Positions 19,930 through 30,754 of a DNA stretch of 64,000 bases are shown here, piece by piece. Every line of letters starts with the position of its first letter. Position 1 is the stretch's first letter. The notes below the pieces were generated by a model that was not told where the DNA came from, did no database searches, and worked only from the letters and a program-made list of their open reading frames with translations. The DNA is taken from the NCBI GenBank assembly GCA_963575745.1, contig CAUYUJ010021174.1, positions 62,001 to 126,000 on the forward strand, in the 5' to 3' direction. The DNA comes from Prorocentrum cordatum (Eukaryota; Sar; Dinophyceae; Prorocentrales; Prorocentraceae). The position numbers and the translations under genes are program-made.

Positions 19930-20560
19930 CGTCGACAAAAGAAGCACTGTCACTCAGGAAGAGTGGCCACATGTCTGTTTCGCACGGTTTTAGATGGCCT
20001 CTCCGGAAAAATAGCGGTCGCGCAAAAACGTAGCGGTCACTCTGGCATGCAGCAAAGGCGCAACCCGCGAGCATTGTGATCACAGCAGCCGCGCCCACTT
20101 TCGCCCGCGCACCCTCTCCTCAGAAGTTGGAGACATGGGCGCGCGCTCTCAGCGTTCCCTTCGACCCCCATGTTCCCATGGGGACTTCCACGCTCGAGGT
20201 ATTCGGGCGCCCGCAACAACTCGGGTGTCCGCATCACGGATGCACGACCAACAAGTACAGTTCCAACGACGGGAAGTGCGACGTGCGATCACTCCAGCGC
20301 GCCGACGTGTTGTTTCCCGCGCCGCACCAGGGCTTCACGCCCAATCACGTGTCTTTTCGTTGTTGTTTTTGTTGGTTGCTGCTTGAAGGAGTGAGGAAGA
20401 AAACGTCGGAGGGCGGCAGAATGACTCCTGGTTGTGTTGGCAACCGCCCGAATTATCAGGGATGACTGATGCCCAGGGTAATTAATTTCAGTTTGGGCCC
20501 CCGAGGCCCGAACCTGCAGTTACCCCTGCATGCTCTGAGGCAACCCGGGGCGCGAATCGG
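19930..20560. other. non-genic stretch
   Basis: A 129-residue plus-strand frame (20076-20465) has a Cys-containing centre but no recognisable domain. Not called. Confidence 0.35.
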
Positions 20561-20597
20561 TAGCTATCCCTGACCGTCCCCAGCCCTGATGTTTCTA

Positions 20598-20685
20598 GAG
20601 AAAGAAACAATGGCATAAACACAAACTCTTGGCGCTCCGCGCGAAGCGCCAAAAGTTTGTCTATACAGGTTTTTGTTTCTTCTTC
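20598..20685. mobile_element. foldback element P1
   Basis: Arms GAAAGAAACAATGGCATAAA and the inverse of TACAGGTTTTTGTTTCTTC flank TTGGCGCTCCGCGCGAAGCG. It lies between two direct copies of a 32-base phrase beginning GTAGCTATCCCTGACCGTCC (about 20560 and 20692). Confidence 0.65.
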
Positions 20686-20767
20686 GAAGTGTGTAGCTAT
20701 CGCTGACCGTCCCCAGCCCTGGTGCTTCTGGGGGCTCTGAGCGTGGCCGGGCGAGGCGGCGCTCACC

Positions 20768-21100
20768 TTAGTTCAGGCATTTCCTCCTACAGGCGGATTT
20801 TGGAAGCAAAATCGACCATCGCCAATCAACACTCAAGAGTATTTTCGAATAAAAGGAGAACATCGACCCCTTGACCTATGTTGCTCACATCGTACTTTAG
20901 AACCAGTGTCGAAACAGTGTCAGACGAGTGTCTCCCAGGGCCCAACACGTGAAAACTTTCGAGTTCCGGGTCTCTTTTTTCTGGTGCTCGAACTTCTTTC
21001 TGGTGATCAAGGCTAGAAAGCAGGTTGGAACATCCTAGCCCTTGACTATTTGATGACTCCTTTTGAGTCTTCCTCCTGTAGAGGGTTATGCCCGACGTCA
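20768..21100. mobile_element. element F, copy F1 (contains G1)
   Basis: Ends TTAGTTCAGGC and GCCCGACGTCA are inverted, with CCTCCTACAGG and CCTCCTGTAGAGG just inside. The octamer CGCTCACC stands immediately on both sides (20760-20767 and 21101-21108). Without G1 and its duplication it is 162 bases, the normal size of F. Confidence 0.9.
20876..21038. mobile_element. element G, copy G1, nested in F1
   Basis: 163 bases flanked by CCCTTGAC on both sides (20868-20875 and 21039-21046). Ends CTATGTTGCTC and CTAGGATGTTCC are inverted. The interior includes CAGTGTCGAAACAGTGTC, GTGTCTCCCAGGGCCC and ACACGTGAAAAC, shared with G2. Confidence 0.9.
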
Positions 21101-21136
21101 CGCTCACCGCCTCCTCCGTGGCGGGGGGGGGGGGCA

Positions 21137-21343
21137 TGGGGAACAAAAAGTGGCATAAACATAAAAACTCGGAGGTCCGCGCGGATTTCTCGGATCGGCG
21201 CTGGGGCCCCCCGGCGGCGCCTCCGGCGGCCGCCCCTGGCGCGCTCCGCGCGCCAGGGAGGGGGCCCCAGCGCCGATCCGAGAAATCCGCGCGAACCTCC
21301 GCGTGTTTATGTTCATGTCATTTGTTGTTCCCCTAAATCCCGC
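21137..21343. mobile_element. foldback element P2
   Basis: Long near-perfect palindrome. The left arm has GGGAACAAAAAGTGGCATAA and GCGCGGATTTCTCGGATCGG. The right arm has the reverse complement in order, ending TTTGTTGTTCCCC. The arms are about 90 bases around a short CGGCGGCCGCC-type centre. Confidence 0.85.
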
Positions 21344-21737
21344 CACCGTGCCTGGTGCCCGGGTTGTGGGTCTGAGGCCTCTTGGATGTTTTGTTCGGAT
21401 CTCGCCGAGGCCTCTTCGTTCGGGGGTCCCTCAGCACAGGGGGGCAGATCGAGGACTGCACTCGGGCACATCGAGTACATCGACCTCCGAGTTGTTGTTG
21501 CCTAAGGGGGGGGGTAAGGGGGGGCGCGGCGGGGCGCGGGGCGCCGGGCCCCCCCCGACCGGCGCACGGCGTCCAGGATGTCGCCCAGACTCGGCGGGGG
21601 CGCCGGCCGCCCGCCTCCTCCTGCGCGCGGGGGGGGGGGGGGGGGCGAAGGCCCTGCCCTCCGAGGGGCCTGGAAGCGGACGCGGCCGCCGGGGGGACTC
21701 CTGTTTGTGACGTGAGGGCAGCCAGAGGAAATGAGAG

Positions 21738-22025
21738 GCCTCCTCCTCCTCCTCCTCCTCCTCCTCCTCCTCCTCCTCCTCCTCCTCCTCCTACTCCTAC
21801 TCCTACTCCTACTCCTACTCCTACTCACACTCCTCCTCCTCCTCCTCCTCCTCCTCCTCCTCCTCCTCCTCCTCCTACTATTCCTACTCCTCCTCCTCCT
21901 CCTCTCCTCCTCCTCCTCCTCCTCCTCCTCCTCCTCCTCCTCTTCCTCCTCCTCCTCCTCTCCCTCCTCTCTCTCCCTCTCATCCCTTCCCTCCTCCCTC
22001 CCCTCTCTCCCTCACCTCTCTCCCT
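21738..22025. repeat. (CCT)n / (CTCCTA)n tract
   Basis: CCT runs with a CTACTCCTACTC block in the middle. Confidence 0.95.
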
Positions 22026-23475
22026 CAACCCCCCTCCCTTCCTTCCGCGACGCTTGAAATCAGGCCCCATGAATGGGCTAGCTCACTGGGCGCGCCCCCC
22101 GTCGGCGCTCTCGAGGGAGGGGGGCTCTCACAGCGAGCGGCCCCTGGACCCCCCAACATCCGTGGGCTGCATGCGGGAGTGAACCCGGGCAGGGGCCTTT
22201 CCTGCGTGGCCTGCCGATCGCTGTGTGCGGTGCGATGGTGCTGGCCTGCGCGCTTGGATCTGCCCCCCGCACCGCCCGAAAGACTTGTGGACCCACCTAC
22301 TAGTATGACTCACGACAACGCCCGGGACCCGCCCCGCCCCCCTCCCCCCTCCCCTGGCCACGCCACGACTCGCACGGGCGGCATCCGGGAAGGAGCCGAT
22401 CTCAGGCCCTCCCAGCTGGCGCCTGCGCGAATCGTGACGTGACCGGCCTCCTCCCCACCTTCCCCCCCCCTCCCCTCCACGGTCACGCCCGTCCTCCCCA
22501 GGGGACACGAGTCTGCCGCTTGCGGACGAGAGCGGCTCCCGTACGAGAGAGCGGCGCCCGTGCACCGAGCCGTGCCTGGACTCCGTTCGGGCCCCGCTCC
22601 AGCGCGGTGCTCGGCGAAGAACTCGGCAGGCACCGTGCCACTCCTGCCGGTCGAAGGTCGACGACGCCTCGGGAGGCGCCAGGGCGGTACGGCGCACACA
22701 GGTCGCTCCCGGACCTTACGTGGCGGGTTCTGGAGACCCGGAAGCAAACTCCCTGCCGCCTCCTGGAGTCTGCAGCCTTGACGTCCGCCGGCCCTCCGCC
22801 GGCCCTCCGCGGGCGTCCGCCAGCGGAGCCGCCCCCGCTACGCCCCCCGCGTCCGCCAGCGGAGCCGCCCTCACGTTTGGGCGGCGCTGGTGCCGAGAGG
22901 GCTGGCGAGGCCGTGAAACGCACACGGGACGCAGAGGCGACACCCCGGGCGAGAAGCAGAGCTCCGTGTCCGCGGCCCAGCGGGCCGAGGCCCCGGGCCG
23001 CGCGCCCCCGTGGCTACGGGGCGTGCCCTTCGCGGGCGCCCCGCGCGGAACGCATCCGTGAGACCGTGCGTCCGCGGGATCGCAGCCAAGAGTCCAGACC
23101 GCGAGGGCGCGGGGACGGGTATGCTCGCGGCTCGTGGCGAAAAGGCCGAGAAGCGAAACGAAAGCGAGAGGCAAGCGACTGCAGGCTCTGTTGGGGCCTC
23201 GCCGGAGGACCTTCGTGGGGGGCGGCCGGGAGCTCCCCTCGGCGGCTCTTAGACGATGGAAGCTCCCTGGGGGCCCCTCTTGGGCCGGCTTGGTCTCCTC
23301 TCGGGCATCCTGGGCGGTGCTGGGGCGACAGCAGAAGCCCTGTGGGCTGTCTGGGTCGCCCTGACGACTTGGGAGGTCCTGGGCGCCTGTCGAGCAGCCC
23401 TGAGGCTCTCCTGGGCCCACCTGGAAGCCTCTGGGGGCGCGTCTCGTCCCGAAGACTCCCTAGACCGCGGGGAGA
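22026..23475. other. G+C-rich non-genic stretch with element J2
   Basis: No supportable gene. At 22955-23130, CGCGGAACGCATCCGTGAGA and TATGCTCGCGGCTCG resemble part of NOT3 intron 1 (element J). Confidence 0.45.
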
Positions 23476-23477
23476 CT

Positions 23478-23585
23478 CCTCCTCCTCCTCCTCCTCCTCC
23501 TCCTCCTGCTCCTGCTCCTCCTCCTCCTCCTCCTCCTCCTCCTCCTCCTCCTCCTCCTCCTCCTCCTCCTCCTCCTCCTCCTCCC
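23478..23585. repeat. (CCT)n tract
   Basis: About 105 bases of CCT. Confidence 0.95.
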
Positions 23586-23867
23586 CGGGGACAAGGGACA
23601 CCAGGGGTGTCGAGCCGTCCTGAGCCGAGACCGCGCACACGGATACAATCGGGTCTGATTGACAAGGTTCCTCCGAGGGCCACATTGCAAGTGGAATGTC
23701 AGAGGGCATGGGTCGCCGAGCTCAGAGCACAAGGGTATCCTCGATTTGGCAGGTCGATATGCAAATCAGTCTCGACTTTATGTTGTTCGCCCGCGAGGGT
23801 CTCCTGAACTTGTTGGGAGGAACTGGGAGGTGCGCTGCCATATCTGGAATCGGGCGGGCGACGCTGT

Positions 23868-24210
23868 CTCCCGTTCTCTCGTTGTCTCCAGTCGTCTCTC
23901 TTTGTGTCCCGTTGCTTCCCGTTGTCTCTCGTTGGCTCCAGTCGTCTCCCATTGTCTCCCGTTGCCACTGCTCGCATCCCCATCTCCTTCCCTAAGCCTA
24001 GTCCTATCACTATTCCTCTTCCTATTTCTGTGCCTATCCCTCGATCCTGTGTCCAGGAGCCTGTGCCTATCCCGATTGCCGCTTAACCCTTTACTACATG
24101 ACGATCTCTATCCACGCCCAACTCCCGATCCCACATCCCTGTACCTCTTCATCCCTATACACCTAGCCCTCTGTCCCTATGCCCACTTCTATATCTATCC
24201 TCATCGCGAT
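23868..24210. repeat. GTTGTCTCCC and CCTATCC minisatellites
   Basis: Ten-base GTTGTCTCCC-type units to about 23970, then irregular CCTATCCC/CCTGTGCC-type units. No gene seen from 23590 to 24460. Confidence 0.7.
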
Positions 24211-24463
24211 CCCTCCGTCGTGACCCCCTGTCGTGGCCCCCTCTCGCAACTATGCAAAACTGTCGAGGGTCCTCTGCCGCAATGGTGCCAACGCGTGGGC
24301 TCTATCGGGCCTCCTGGGACGCTAAAAGAAGCCCGAAAGAGGTAAGGCGCTCAAACCTGACAAAAAGCGAAAGGAACAGCCTGTCGAGCCGTTCCTGGCC
24401 ACGGCGCGTCTTTTGTGTCTGACGCAGTGTCGGAGGAAGGGAATGAGGGGGGGAACTACAATT

Positions 24464-24613
24464 ATGCGAGCGCGTTCCACTACCCGCAAAACAACTACTC
24501 GCAAACGGCTTGGATCCGCCGCGGGGGACTTACAGTACACTGCACAGAGGAACACAGATGTCTGTCGGACGTTTGGGAGTAGGCACTTTGCGAGTAGCGG
24601 AACGCGCCCGGTG
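24464..24613. mobile_element. introner-like element N, copy N2
   Basis: Ends GAGCGCGTTCCACTACCCGC and GCGAGTAGCGGAACGCGC are inverted. Inside are CGGCTTGGATCCGCC and TAGGCACTTTGCGAGTAG, as in NOT3 intron 2. I see no exons beside it. The segment 24614-25540 shows no gene. Confidence 0.8.
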
Positions 24614-25540
24614 AACAATGAGGCAAGCGTGAGACCATACAATAACTCTAAACACTTGCAGCAACCGAGGCGGGGTAGCGGGAGAAGAGCTGTGCCGCAA
24701 CGCGTGTCTGCAGAGCTGCTGGCTCGACCAGAGCTGCTGGCTCGACCACAACACGTGCACTGCGAGGCGCAGTACTGCAAAAGAGGCACACCACACCCTC
24801 GTGCGGTTCATGCACGTCTCGTAGCTGTAGCACAACAGTGGTGTAACGTCGTGCCGCGTCATGTCAGAATGCCAGTATCTTAGAATGACAAAACATGCTA
24901 GAATGCTAGAACGTTACAATCGAGTGCCTCTTGTTTCTAATGTTGGGATGTGATAACACCGTGCCGTGAAATCCGCCGATCCGGCGTGTGAGTTTCTGAG
25001 AGCGTGGACTTGAGCTCGCTCAAGCTTCGCTCTGCAGGGGGGGGGGGGGGCGTACGCCATTTCCGGCGTCCTTGCCGACGTTTTTCGGTACACGGGGATA
25101 TTTCCGACGCCATTTCCGACGCCTTTCGGTACCCGGGGACAGGGGGGTATCGAAAACTCCACTTCCGGAGCCCCCCCCGGATCGGCGGCACTGGCCGGAG
25201 GCCAGCCCAATACTGTACCTCTGATGTGTCTGTCTGCTGCCGTGCCATGGGCGGTGCTCGGCCTCTGCGGCTGGGCTCCTCGTGGACGGTGACCACGAGG
25301 GCAGGGTGCGCGCGGAGAGCCCCCCTAGACCAGCACCGTGCGGTCCCTGCCGTGCCCAGGCCGCCTGTCGAAGTACCTTCCATGGCTAGGGGGCCCCATT
25401 GCGAGCCCTGCCCCTCCTCCCCACGATCTCGGAGTGGGAGGGTGGGGTTCACTGCGTCCGGGAGCTCCCGGGCGAAGTGAACCCCACCCTCACCACCTAA
25501 GCAGTCGTGGGGGATAGGGGCAGGGTTCGCATGGGGCCCC

Positions 25541-27076
25541 CTAATGGTACCCGTGAGGGATAAAGTGCGGAGTGGGCCCAGCTCGCGCGAGTTCTGTCAT
25601 GGTCTTGGCGTCCAGCAGCAAGACATACGTCTCCTTGCGCAATGTGTCCAGGACGTTCGTCATGATAACGCCGTCATCCTCGGACAAACCTTTAGGGTCT
25701 GGCACGAAGATTGGCTCCCCTGGGTAATGCCCATCGATGTGCCAATACGTGTAGTTCCCTGTGTGCACGTCGACCTTGATGAGCGAGTCGAAGTTATCTG
25801 AGTCGTCGCTCACCATCCAGCAACCATACGCATAGTGGTATGGCTTGCCGTTCAAGTCATCATACCGGATTGTGGGAAACTCCATGCCCACTGCTCCTGG
25901 TGCCAGAGGCTTCGGATCCACATAGCTGCCAGGCTTGTCCAGTGGAAGTGTGAGGCGGAACGGCGTTGAGACGCGCGAGCCAGACGTCGACGTATTCACG
26001 TAATGGTCCATTGTGAGCTGGGTGAACGCCAGGCTGCATGGCAAGAAAGACGGAAACAACCGGATCGTATCTACCACTATGCTGTTCGAAGGTGCATCGT
26101 AGTACGCGTTGATGTGATGAATGGCGAAAATATTGTGAGTCAAAGGGTAAATAATTGACTCGCCACTCTTACGGCTCACGAGCCGCACATGCGTGCGCGC
26201 AAGAGGGTTCGAGCCGAAGCCTTTCCAATCGACGTGACCGACTTGTGTGTTTGCAGTTGGGTAATAGCACGGGGTTTCAAGCATAATGTAATACTCACTG
26301 GTCGCGAGAGGCATGTGTTGAAATGACGGAGTGCCATATAATGGCGCAGATTCCTTCGGCTTCTCAATTGTAGCAATGACGTCTCGTTTCCTACTACCTG
26401 GCTTGATTGACGTCACAATATAACCGGGTGTGCCGCCAGAATCTTTTACCACTCCAGTCACCAAGTGATGGAGAATGTAACCGTCCACCTTCATATCATG
26501 GGTTGGGGCCAAGAAAGGTGCGTCAAAATCATCTCCAAAAACAAACGGCATCTCAAGGGGCTCGAGAGTGTCAGGATCAACGCAATTGGCATTGGAGACA
26601 CCTGTTGAATGAACCAATTGCCCCTGCACCTCGCTGAATGCGACGCCCGTTGGGAAGCTGGCGTTTCGAGGTTGCAACAGTGCACCAGGCATGGCGCTCT
26701 CGATGGGCAAGGGGGGAGGCGGTACATTGTTGACGGTGCGATTGTAGGCTTCGTCTTTGTTCCATCTCATCGAATATGATACCGAGCCCCCCGAGAACTT
26801 GAATGCATTGAGGGTGATGAGGCCATCCAACCACCATCCATCGGGCCAATAACCAGGGGCACCACGGTAGAGTGTGCCGGCAAGAAATGAAGGAACTTCC
26901 CCTTGCACGTTAAGGCGCACGTCAGTGTATGACATATTCAAGGGCAACGACTCATAGCCAACAGCACCTGGATTCGGCGAGGCCAACGGCAATAAGATGC
27001 CATGGCCACCATTACCAAAGGCTACGCCGAGAAGCAAAAAGATCGATACGCCGACGAATACTGGCGTCATGGTCAT
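25541..27076 (-). CDS. carotenoid cleavage oxygenase (RPE65/CCD family), intronless retrogene
   Basis: Complete 511-residue protein. Members are Fe(II) enzymes that cleave or isomerise carotenoid-type polyenes. The N-terminus TPVFVGVSIFLLLGVAFGNG suggests a signal or membrane anchor. The four iron-binding His regions are in order: APTHDMKVD (His193), SFQHMPLATSEYYIM (His254), IHHINAYYD (His320 or 321) and a C-terminal PHGYH equivalent to PxGFH (His511, the last residue). FLAGTLYRGAPGYW and WWLDGLITLNAF match the first blade region. Length is normal for the family, though the tail stops right at the last ligand. There are no introns and no frame breaks. Two tandem SL relicts lie 36-68 bases upstream, so it is best read as a retroposed mRNA that kept its frame. 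Substrate is not predictable. Confidence 0.9.
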   Translation of the reverse strand: MTMTPVFVGVSIFLLLGVAFGNGGHGILLPLASPNPGAVGYESLPLNMSYTDVRLNVQGEVPSFLAGTLYRGAPGYWPDGWWLDGLITLNAFKFSGGSVSYSMRWNKDEAYNRTVNNVPPPPLPIESAMPGALLQPRNASFPTGVAFSEVQGQLVHSTGVSNANCVDPDTLEPLEMPFVFGDDFDAPFLAPTHDMKVDGYILHHLVTGVVKDSGGTPGYIVTSIKPGSRKRDVIATIEKPKESAPLYGTPSFQHMPLATSEYYIMLETPCYYPTANTQVGHVDWKGFGSNPLARTHVRLVSRKSGESIIYPLTHNIFAIHHINAYYDAPSNSIVVDTIRLFPSFLPCSLAFTQLTMDHYVNTSTSGSRVSTPFRLTLPLDKPGSYVDPKPLAPGAVGMEFPTIRYDDLNGKPYHYAYGCWMVSDDSDNFDSLIKVDVHTGNYTYWHIDGHYPGEPIFVPDPKGLSEDDGVIMTNVLDTLRKETYVLLLDAKTMTELARAGPTPHFIPHGYH

Positions 27077-27111
27077 TGCTAGTCCTACCGCTGTTGCCCG
27101 TCAAGAGTTGG

Positions 27112-27144
27112 GCTCAAAGAGCTCAAATGGTTTGAGCCAAATGG
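27112..27144 (-). other. two tandem spliced-leader relicts
   Basis: Reading the minus strand, CAG is followed by CCATTTGGCTCAAA (27144-27131) and directly by CCATTTGAGCTCTTTGAGC (27130-27112). The SL core is CCATTTTGGCTCAAG. The first copy lacks one T and ends A instead of G; the second has two changes in the core. Tandem truncated SLs beginning CCATT are expected when an SL mRNA is retroposed, trans-spliced again and retroposed again. Confidence 0.75.
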
Positions 27145-27684
27145 CTGTCTCATGGGTTCTCTTGGGCAAAGCTGGGCGGTCCTGGATTTCTCTGGGGAGG
27201 ACTTGGCGATCTCTTGGGTCGCTCTCGGGCCTTGGTATTCTGCTTGAGCTCTCTTGGGCCCTCTGGGGCGATCAGAAGCTTAAAAAACCCAGGACTCTTG
27301 AAAAACCTTACGAAGTCAATGATTCCCGCATCCGGAAACCTCTAGGGGGTCCCCTCTCGGTCGGCCGCTGAGACAGACCGAGCCATCTGGAGGCCATCTT
27401 GGGCGAGCTGGGGGGCCTCCGCGGACTCTCTCTTGGCTAGTCGTGGGCGTCGGTCGAGACATCCTGAGGCCACATTGGCCAAGCTTGGGAGATTCCTGGG
27501 TATCTAGAGCACTCGATGGCGCCGAGGGGGGTACTCCCAGTTACGGAAGAGGCACGTGCCTCGAAGGCCCTGTCCACGGTCCTCCGCTGCACGTGTGCAT
27601 AATTATGCACACGCCGAGCAGCCTCAGTACGGATACCGAGCTCCACATGCACATACGCACACATGCAAATGCCCAGAGGCCCCC
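27145..27684. other. non-genic stretch
   Basis: Irregular CTTGGGC/CTCTCTTGGG-type low-complexity sequence. No gene seen. Confidence 0.4.
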
Positions 27685-27852
27685 CATGAAGGGGCCCTGG
27701 GACACACAAATAAATACACACAAATAGATGGATCCCCCAGATTTTCCCATATGTTCTGGGTTTTTGTCTCCCCCCCACTTCCCATATTCTCCCATATTTT
27801 CTGGGGAATCGACGATTCACATTGTGTGTCTGTGTCTTTTTCCCTCCTGACA
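27685..27852 (+). mobile_element. element L, copy L1
   Basis: Starts GAAGGGGCCCTGGGACACAC and AAATAAATACACACAAATA. Then come TTTCCCATATGTTCTGGG, CTTCCCATATTCTCCCATAT and GGGGAATCGACGATTCA. Also at 30834-31092 and 58262-58526. Confidence 0.75.
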
Positions 27853-28200
27853 GAGGCGCCCCCCAAGAGACCCCCCCGAGAGACCCCCAGGAGGCCCACA
27901 CGGATCACCCAGGAGGCGCCAGTGGGCCCCAAGAGGTCCCAAACGACCCTCCGAGCGCCCCCCGAGAGGCCCCCCCCCCCCCAAGAGACCCCCCAGGAGG
28001 CCCCCAGGAGGCCCACGCGAGGCACCCCAAGGAGGCGCCCCATTGGGGCCCCCAAGGAGAGGTCCCCCAAAAAGCCCTCGGAGAGCGGCCCCCGAGAGGC
28101 ATCCGCGGAGACTCCCACAGGGCATCCTGGAGGGGCCCCTGGCCCACGACCCGGGCACGGTGGCGGGGTGGGCCGAAAGCCATGGCATGAATCATATGAC
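27853..28200. repeat. GGAGGCCCCC-type low complexity
   Basis: AGGAGGCCCCCAGGAGGCCC-like units with interruptions. Frames through it are not called. Confidence 0.6.
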
Positions 28201-28214
28201 GATTCGGAAAAAAA

Positions 28215-28425
28215 GGGAGAGAACGATTCAAAAACATCGCCATCACCATCACCATCACCAAACACACCCAATCGTCACTATCACCATCATCACCAGCATC
28301 ATCAAGCTCATCATCAACATTGTCACCATCACCATCACCATCGTCATCGGCAGCCTCATAATAATCAACATCACCATGAGCATCGTCGTCATCATAATTC
28401 GTCGTCGACAACATCATCTTCATCA
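28215..28425. repeat. (CAT)n / (CAC)n tract
   Basis: CATCAC and CATCAT units. The following 28430-28960 holds no gene I can support. Confidence 0.9.
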
Positions 28426-28959
28426 CAATTCGCCGACCCAACGAGCCAGAGGCGTGCTAAAATCTCCGGTAACAGGTCAGAATATGTCTAGCTCGCGCGC
28501 GCCATGCGGCCACTGGGGGCCTTCGGACGAAACATACCAGCCGCTGGGAAGAAATCACCTCTACGAGGTCCCGCGCGGACCGCGATCAACAAATGCAGCT
28601 GGAACATGCACGATTGACAACTGACAACGCTCTCACTGCCCCGCGGCCACCAGCGCCGTGTGGGCCGTGCCTGTGAGCTTCTCCACAGGCTTTCAGGGTT
28701 GCGAGGCTCGCGGCTACAAGAGGCTTCGCGTTGCTCGCTTTTTGATGAAATATGCTGACCTGTCCACCCACCCAATCTGGCCCTCTATGGGCTAACTTCT
28801 GGCATGTCTGGCCAGCGAGGCGTGCCTCCTTACTCACCGTCGTCGTCGCTGTCGTTGCCTCCCCTCTCCGACGCGTGACGGCCTTGCTGGCAAGGGGGCG
28901 GCGCATACAGCCGTGTCGTTTTGAAGCGTTCCCTCTTGCGCCACTCCTGACTTAATTGT

Positions 28960-29262
28960 AGTGCAAGCAGGAGCAGGAGGAGGAGGAGGAGGAGGAGGAG
29001 GAGGAGGAGGGGGAGGAAGAGGAGGAGGGGGAGGAGGGGGAGGAGGAGGAGGAGGAGGAGGAGGAGGAGGAGGAGGATGAGGAGGCGTCGTTGAGGCCTG
29101 TTCTCCTACTCCCTCTCTTTTGGGAACGGGCCCCGCTGCCTTCGCAGTGTCGACTGTCACCCGCGTGGAGCTCGACGGTTAACCCGCCTGCACAGTGCAC
29201 ACACACACACACACACACCACACACACACACACACACCATACACACACACACACACACACTT
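28960..29262. repeat. (GGA)n and (CA)n tracts
   Basis: GGA at 28968-29075, then a unique 110-base spacer, then CA at 29197-29260. Confidence 0.9.
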
Positions 29263-29671
29263 GGTGTCGCCCATGGAATTCCACAGAATGCGACGTGGCT
29301 CGCCGACGGTTGCGTCCCTCATCACAAGTCCTCGGGGTAGATGGGTGCGCAGTTGGCCGCACCAGGGAATGCTGGGCAGGTCGCTGGGAAGTTTATTTAA
29401 GTTGGTTTCTGGGGAGGGGGAATGAGAAACTCCCCCCACGTATCGCCCCCCCCCATTGCGCAACGCCCGATCAAAGGTCCCATCCCATTTTCCGAGGCCA
29501 GCACTTAGCCCTCGACCCGTTTTTCGATGGCCCCGGGGCCAAACAAGCCCCCTCCGGGCCGAAACCGAGAACAGACGCCTGGACGGACAACATCAGTCAG
29601 AACCACCGTCGGGACTCTGGCCCTAGGGCCAAGACTGCAGAGGTTGCGAAGGGCAACTCCGAGGGAGAACG

Positions 29672-29882
29672 AAAGACGGGGACTGGCCCAGAGCGAGCAA
29701 CATCGACCTGATCGACCTGCAGTCAGCGACACGTCGCCGATGGATCGGCGATAAGTAGGGCCCCGATCGCGAATCAGAACGTCCCAGGGCGGGGTGGGCT
29801 AATTATCGGGCCCCCCTCGGCGATCAATGGGCGATTGGGGGGCGATGCGTCCACCCCCGAGACTATCCCCCCTGACGGTGCC
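29672..29882. mobile_element. element B, copy B1
   Basis: Contains CGTCGCCGATGGATCGGCGA, GGGCGGGGTGGGCTA, CGGCGATCAATGGGCGATTG and CGATGCGTCCACCCCC, as in B2. Ends are diverged. Confidence 0.65.
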
Positions 29883-30270
29883 CCGTGGTTTTCGGATCAT
29901 AGCTCGGCTCTCTGGCGACCGCTCGGGGTCATTCGGGCACCCCCAGAAAGCCCTCGGCGAGGCGCAGCCGCTGGAGGGTATCCCGAGGCTAGACAACGAC
30001 CGAGGACCGGCGCGAACCTGCAACCTTGTAAAAACCTTGGAAAACCTATCCATTCCCCCTCTCCCCTAACGTTGCCTCCAGCTCTCTCCTCTCCCCCAGC
30101 TTCCCCTGCCGGCACGCCCAAGCAACCCGCGCCCAGGACGCTGCCCGCCGCGCCAGAGAGCCACAGGCAGGAAGCACGCCGCGCCGTCGAGCCAGAGCTC
30201 TGGCTCGCTGGCGCCGCGTGCTCGGCGGAACCCGACCGCGGAGGGACCCGAGGCTCCATCATAGCAAGGG

Positions 30271-30429
30271 ATAGGTCGGGCAAGTCACCCTACAGGCGGA
30301 TTTTTGAGGCAACATGAAAAGGGTCGAAACATACTCAAACAAATCATCAAACATATTACAAATACCGTCCACATACTATTTTTGACGATTTTTGGTTACT
30401 CCTCCTGTAGAGGGACATGCCCGACTTAA
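30271..30429. mobile_element. element F, copy F2
   Basis: Ends ATAGGTCGGGC and GCCCGACTTAA are inverted. The flanking octamers AGCAAGGG (30263-30270) and GGCAAGGG (30430-30437) differ by one base. TACAGGCGGATTTTTGAGGC lies inside. 159 bases. Confidence 0.85.
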
Positions 30430-30754
30430 GGCAAGGGCCTTGGGGCGAGGGGGCCCCAAGGCTCTGTCCAGGACGGCCTGGCGGAGCCCCCGGGCCATGG
30501 AGCCTGGGGGGGGGAAGGGCCACGACGGCGGCCTGCGATTCCCCGGGGGGCGGACCGTGCGATGGAGGGAGTACCCGCCCGGCGTTACCCCAGACCGGGG
30601 CCAGGCCCTGGAGCCTGGAGGGGGCGAGGACGACGACGGCGGCCCAAGCAGGGAAACGTACGGGGACGCGAATCCCCGAGGGGCGGGCGGGCGGCGTCCC
30701 CCCGGTGGAACAGGCCGCAGCGCCTTACCCAGCGCTTTCGGACGGCCCTGCCTC

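Noticed and set aside
20076-20465. 129-residue plus-strand frame
   Set aside because: Too short and without recognisable features; no splice context.
24413-24883. 156-residue plus-strand frame
   Set aside because: Most of it is element N2 and a short local repeat.
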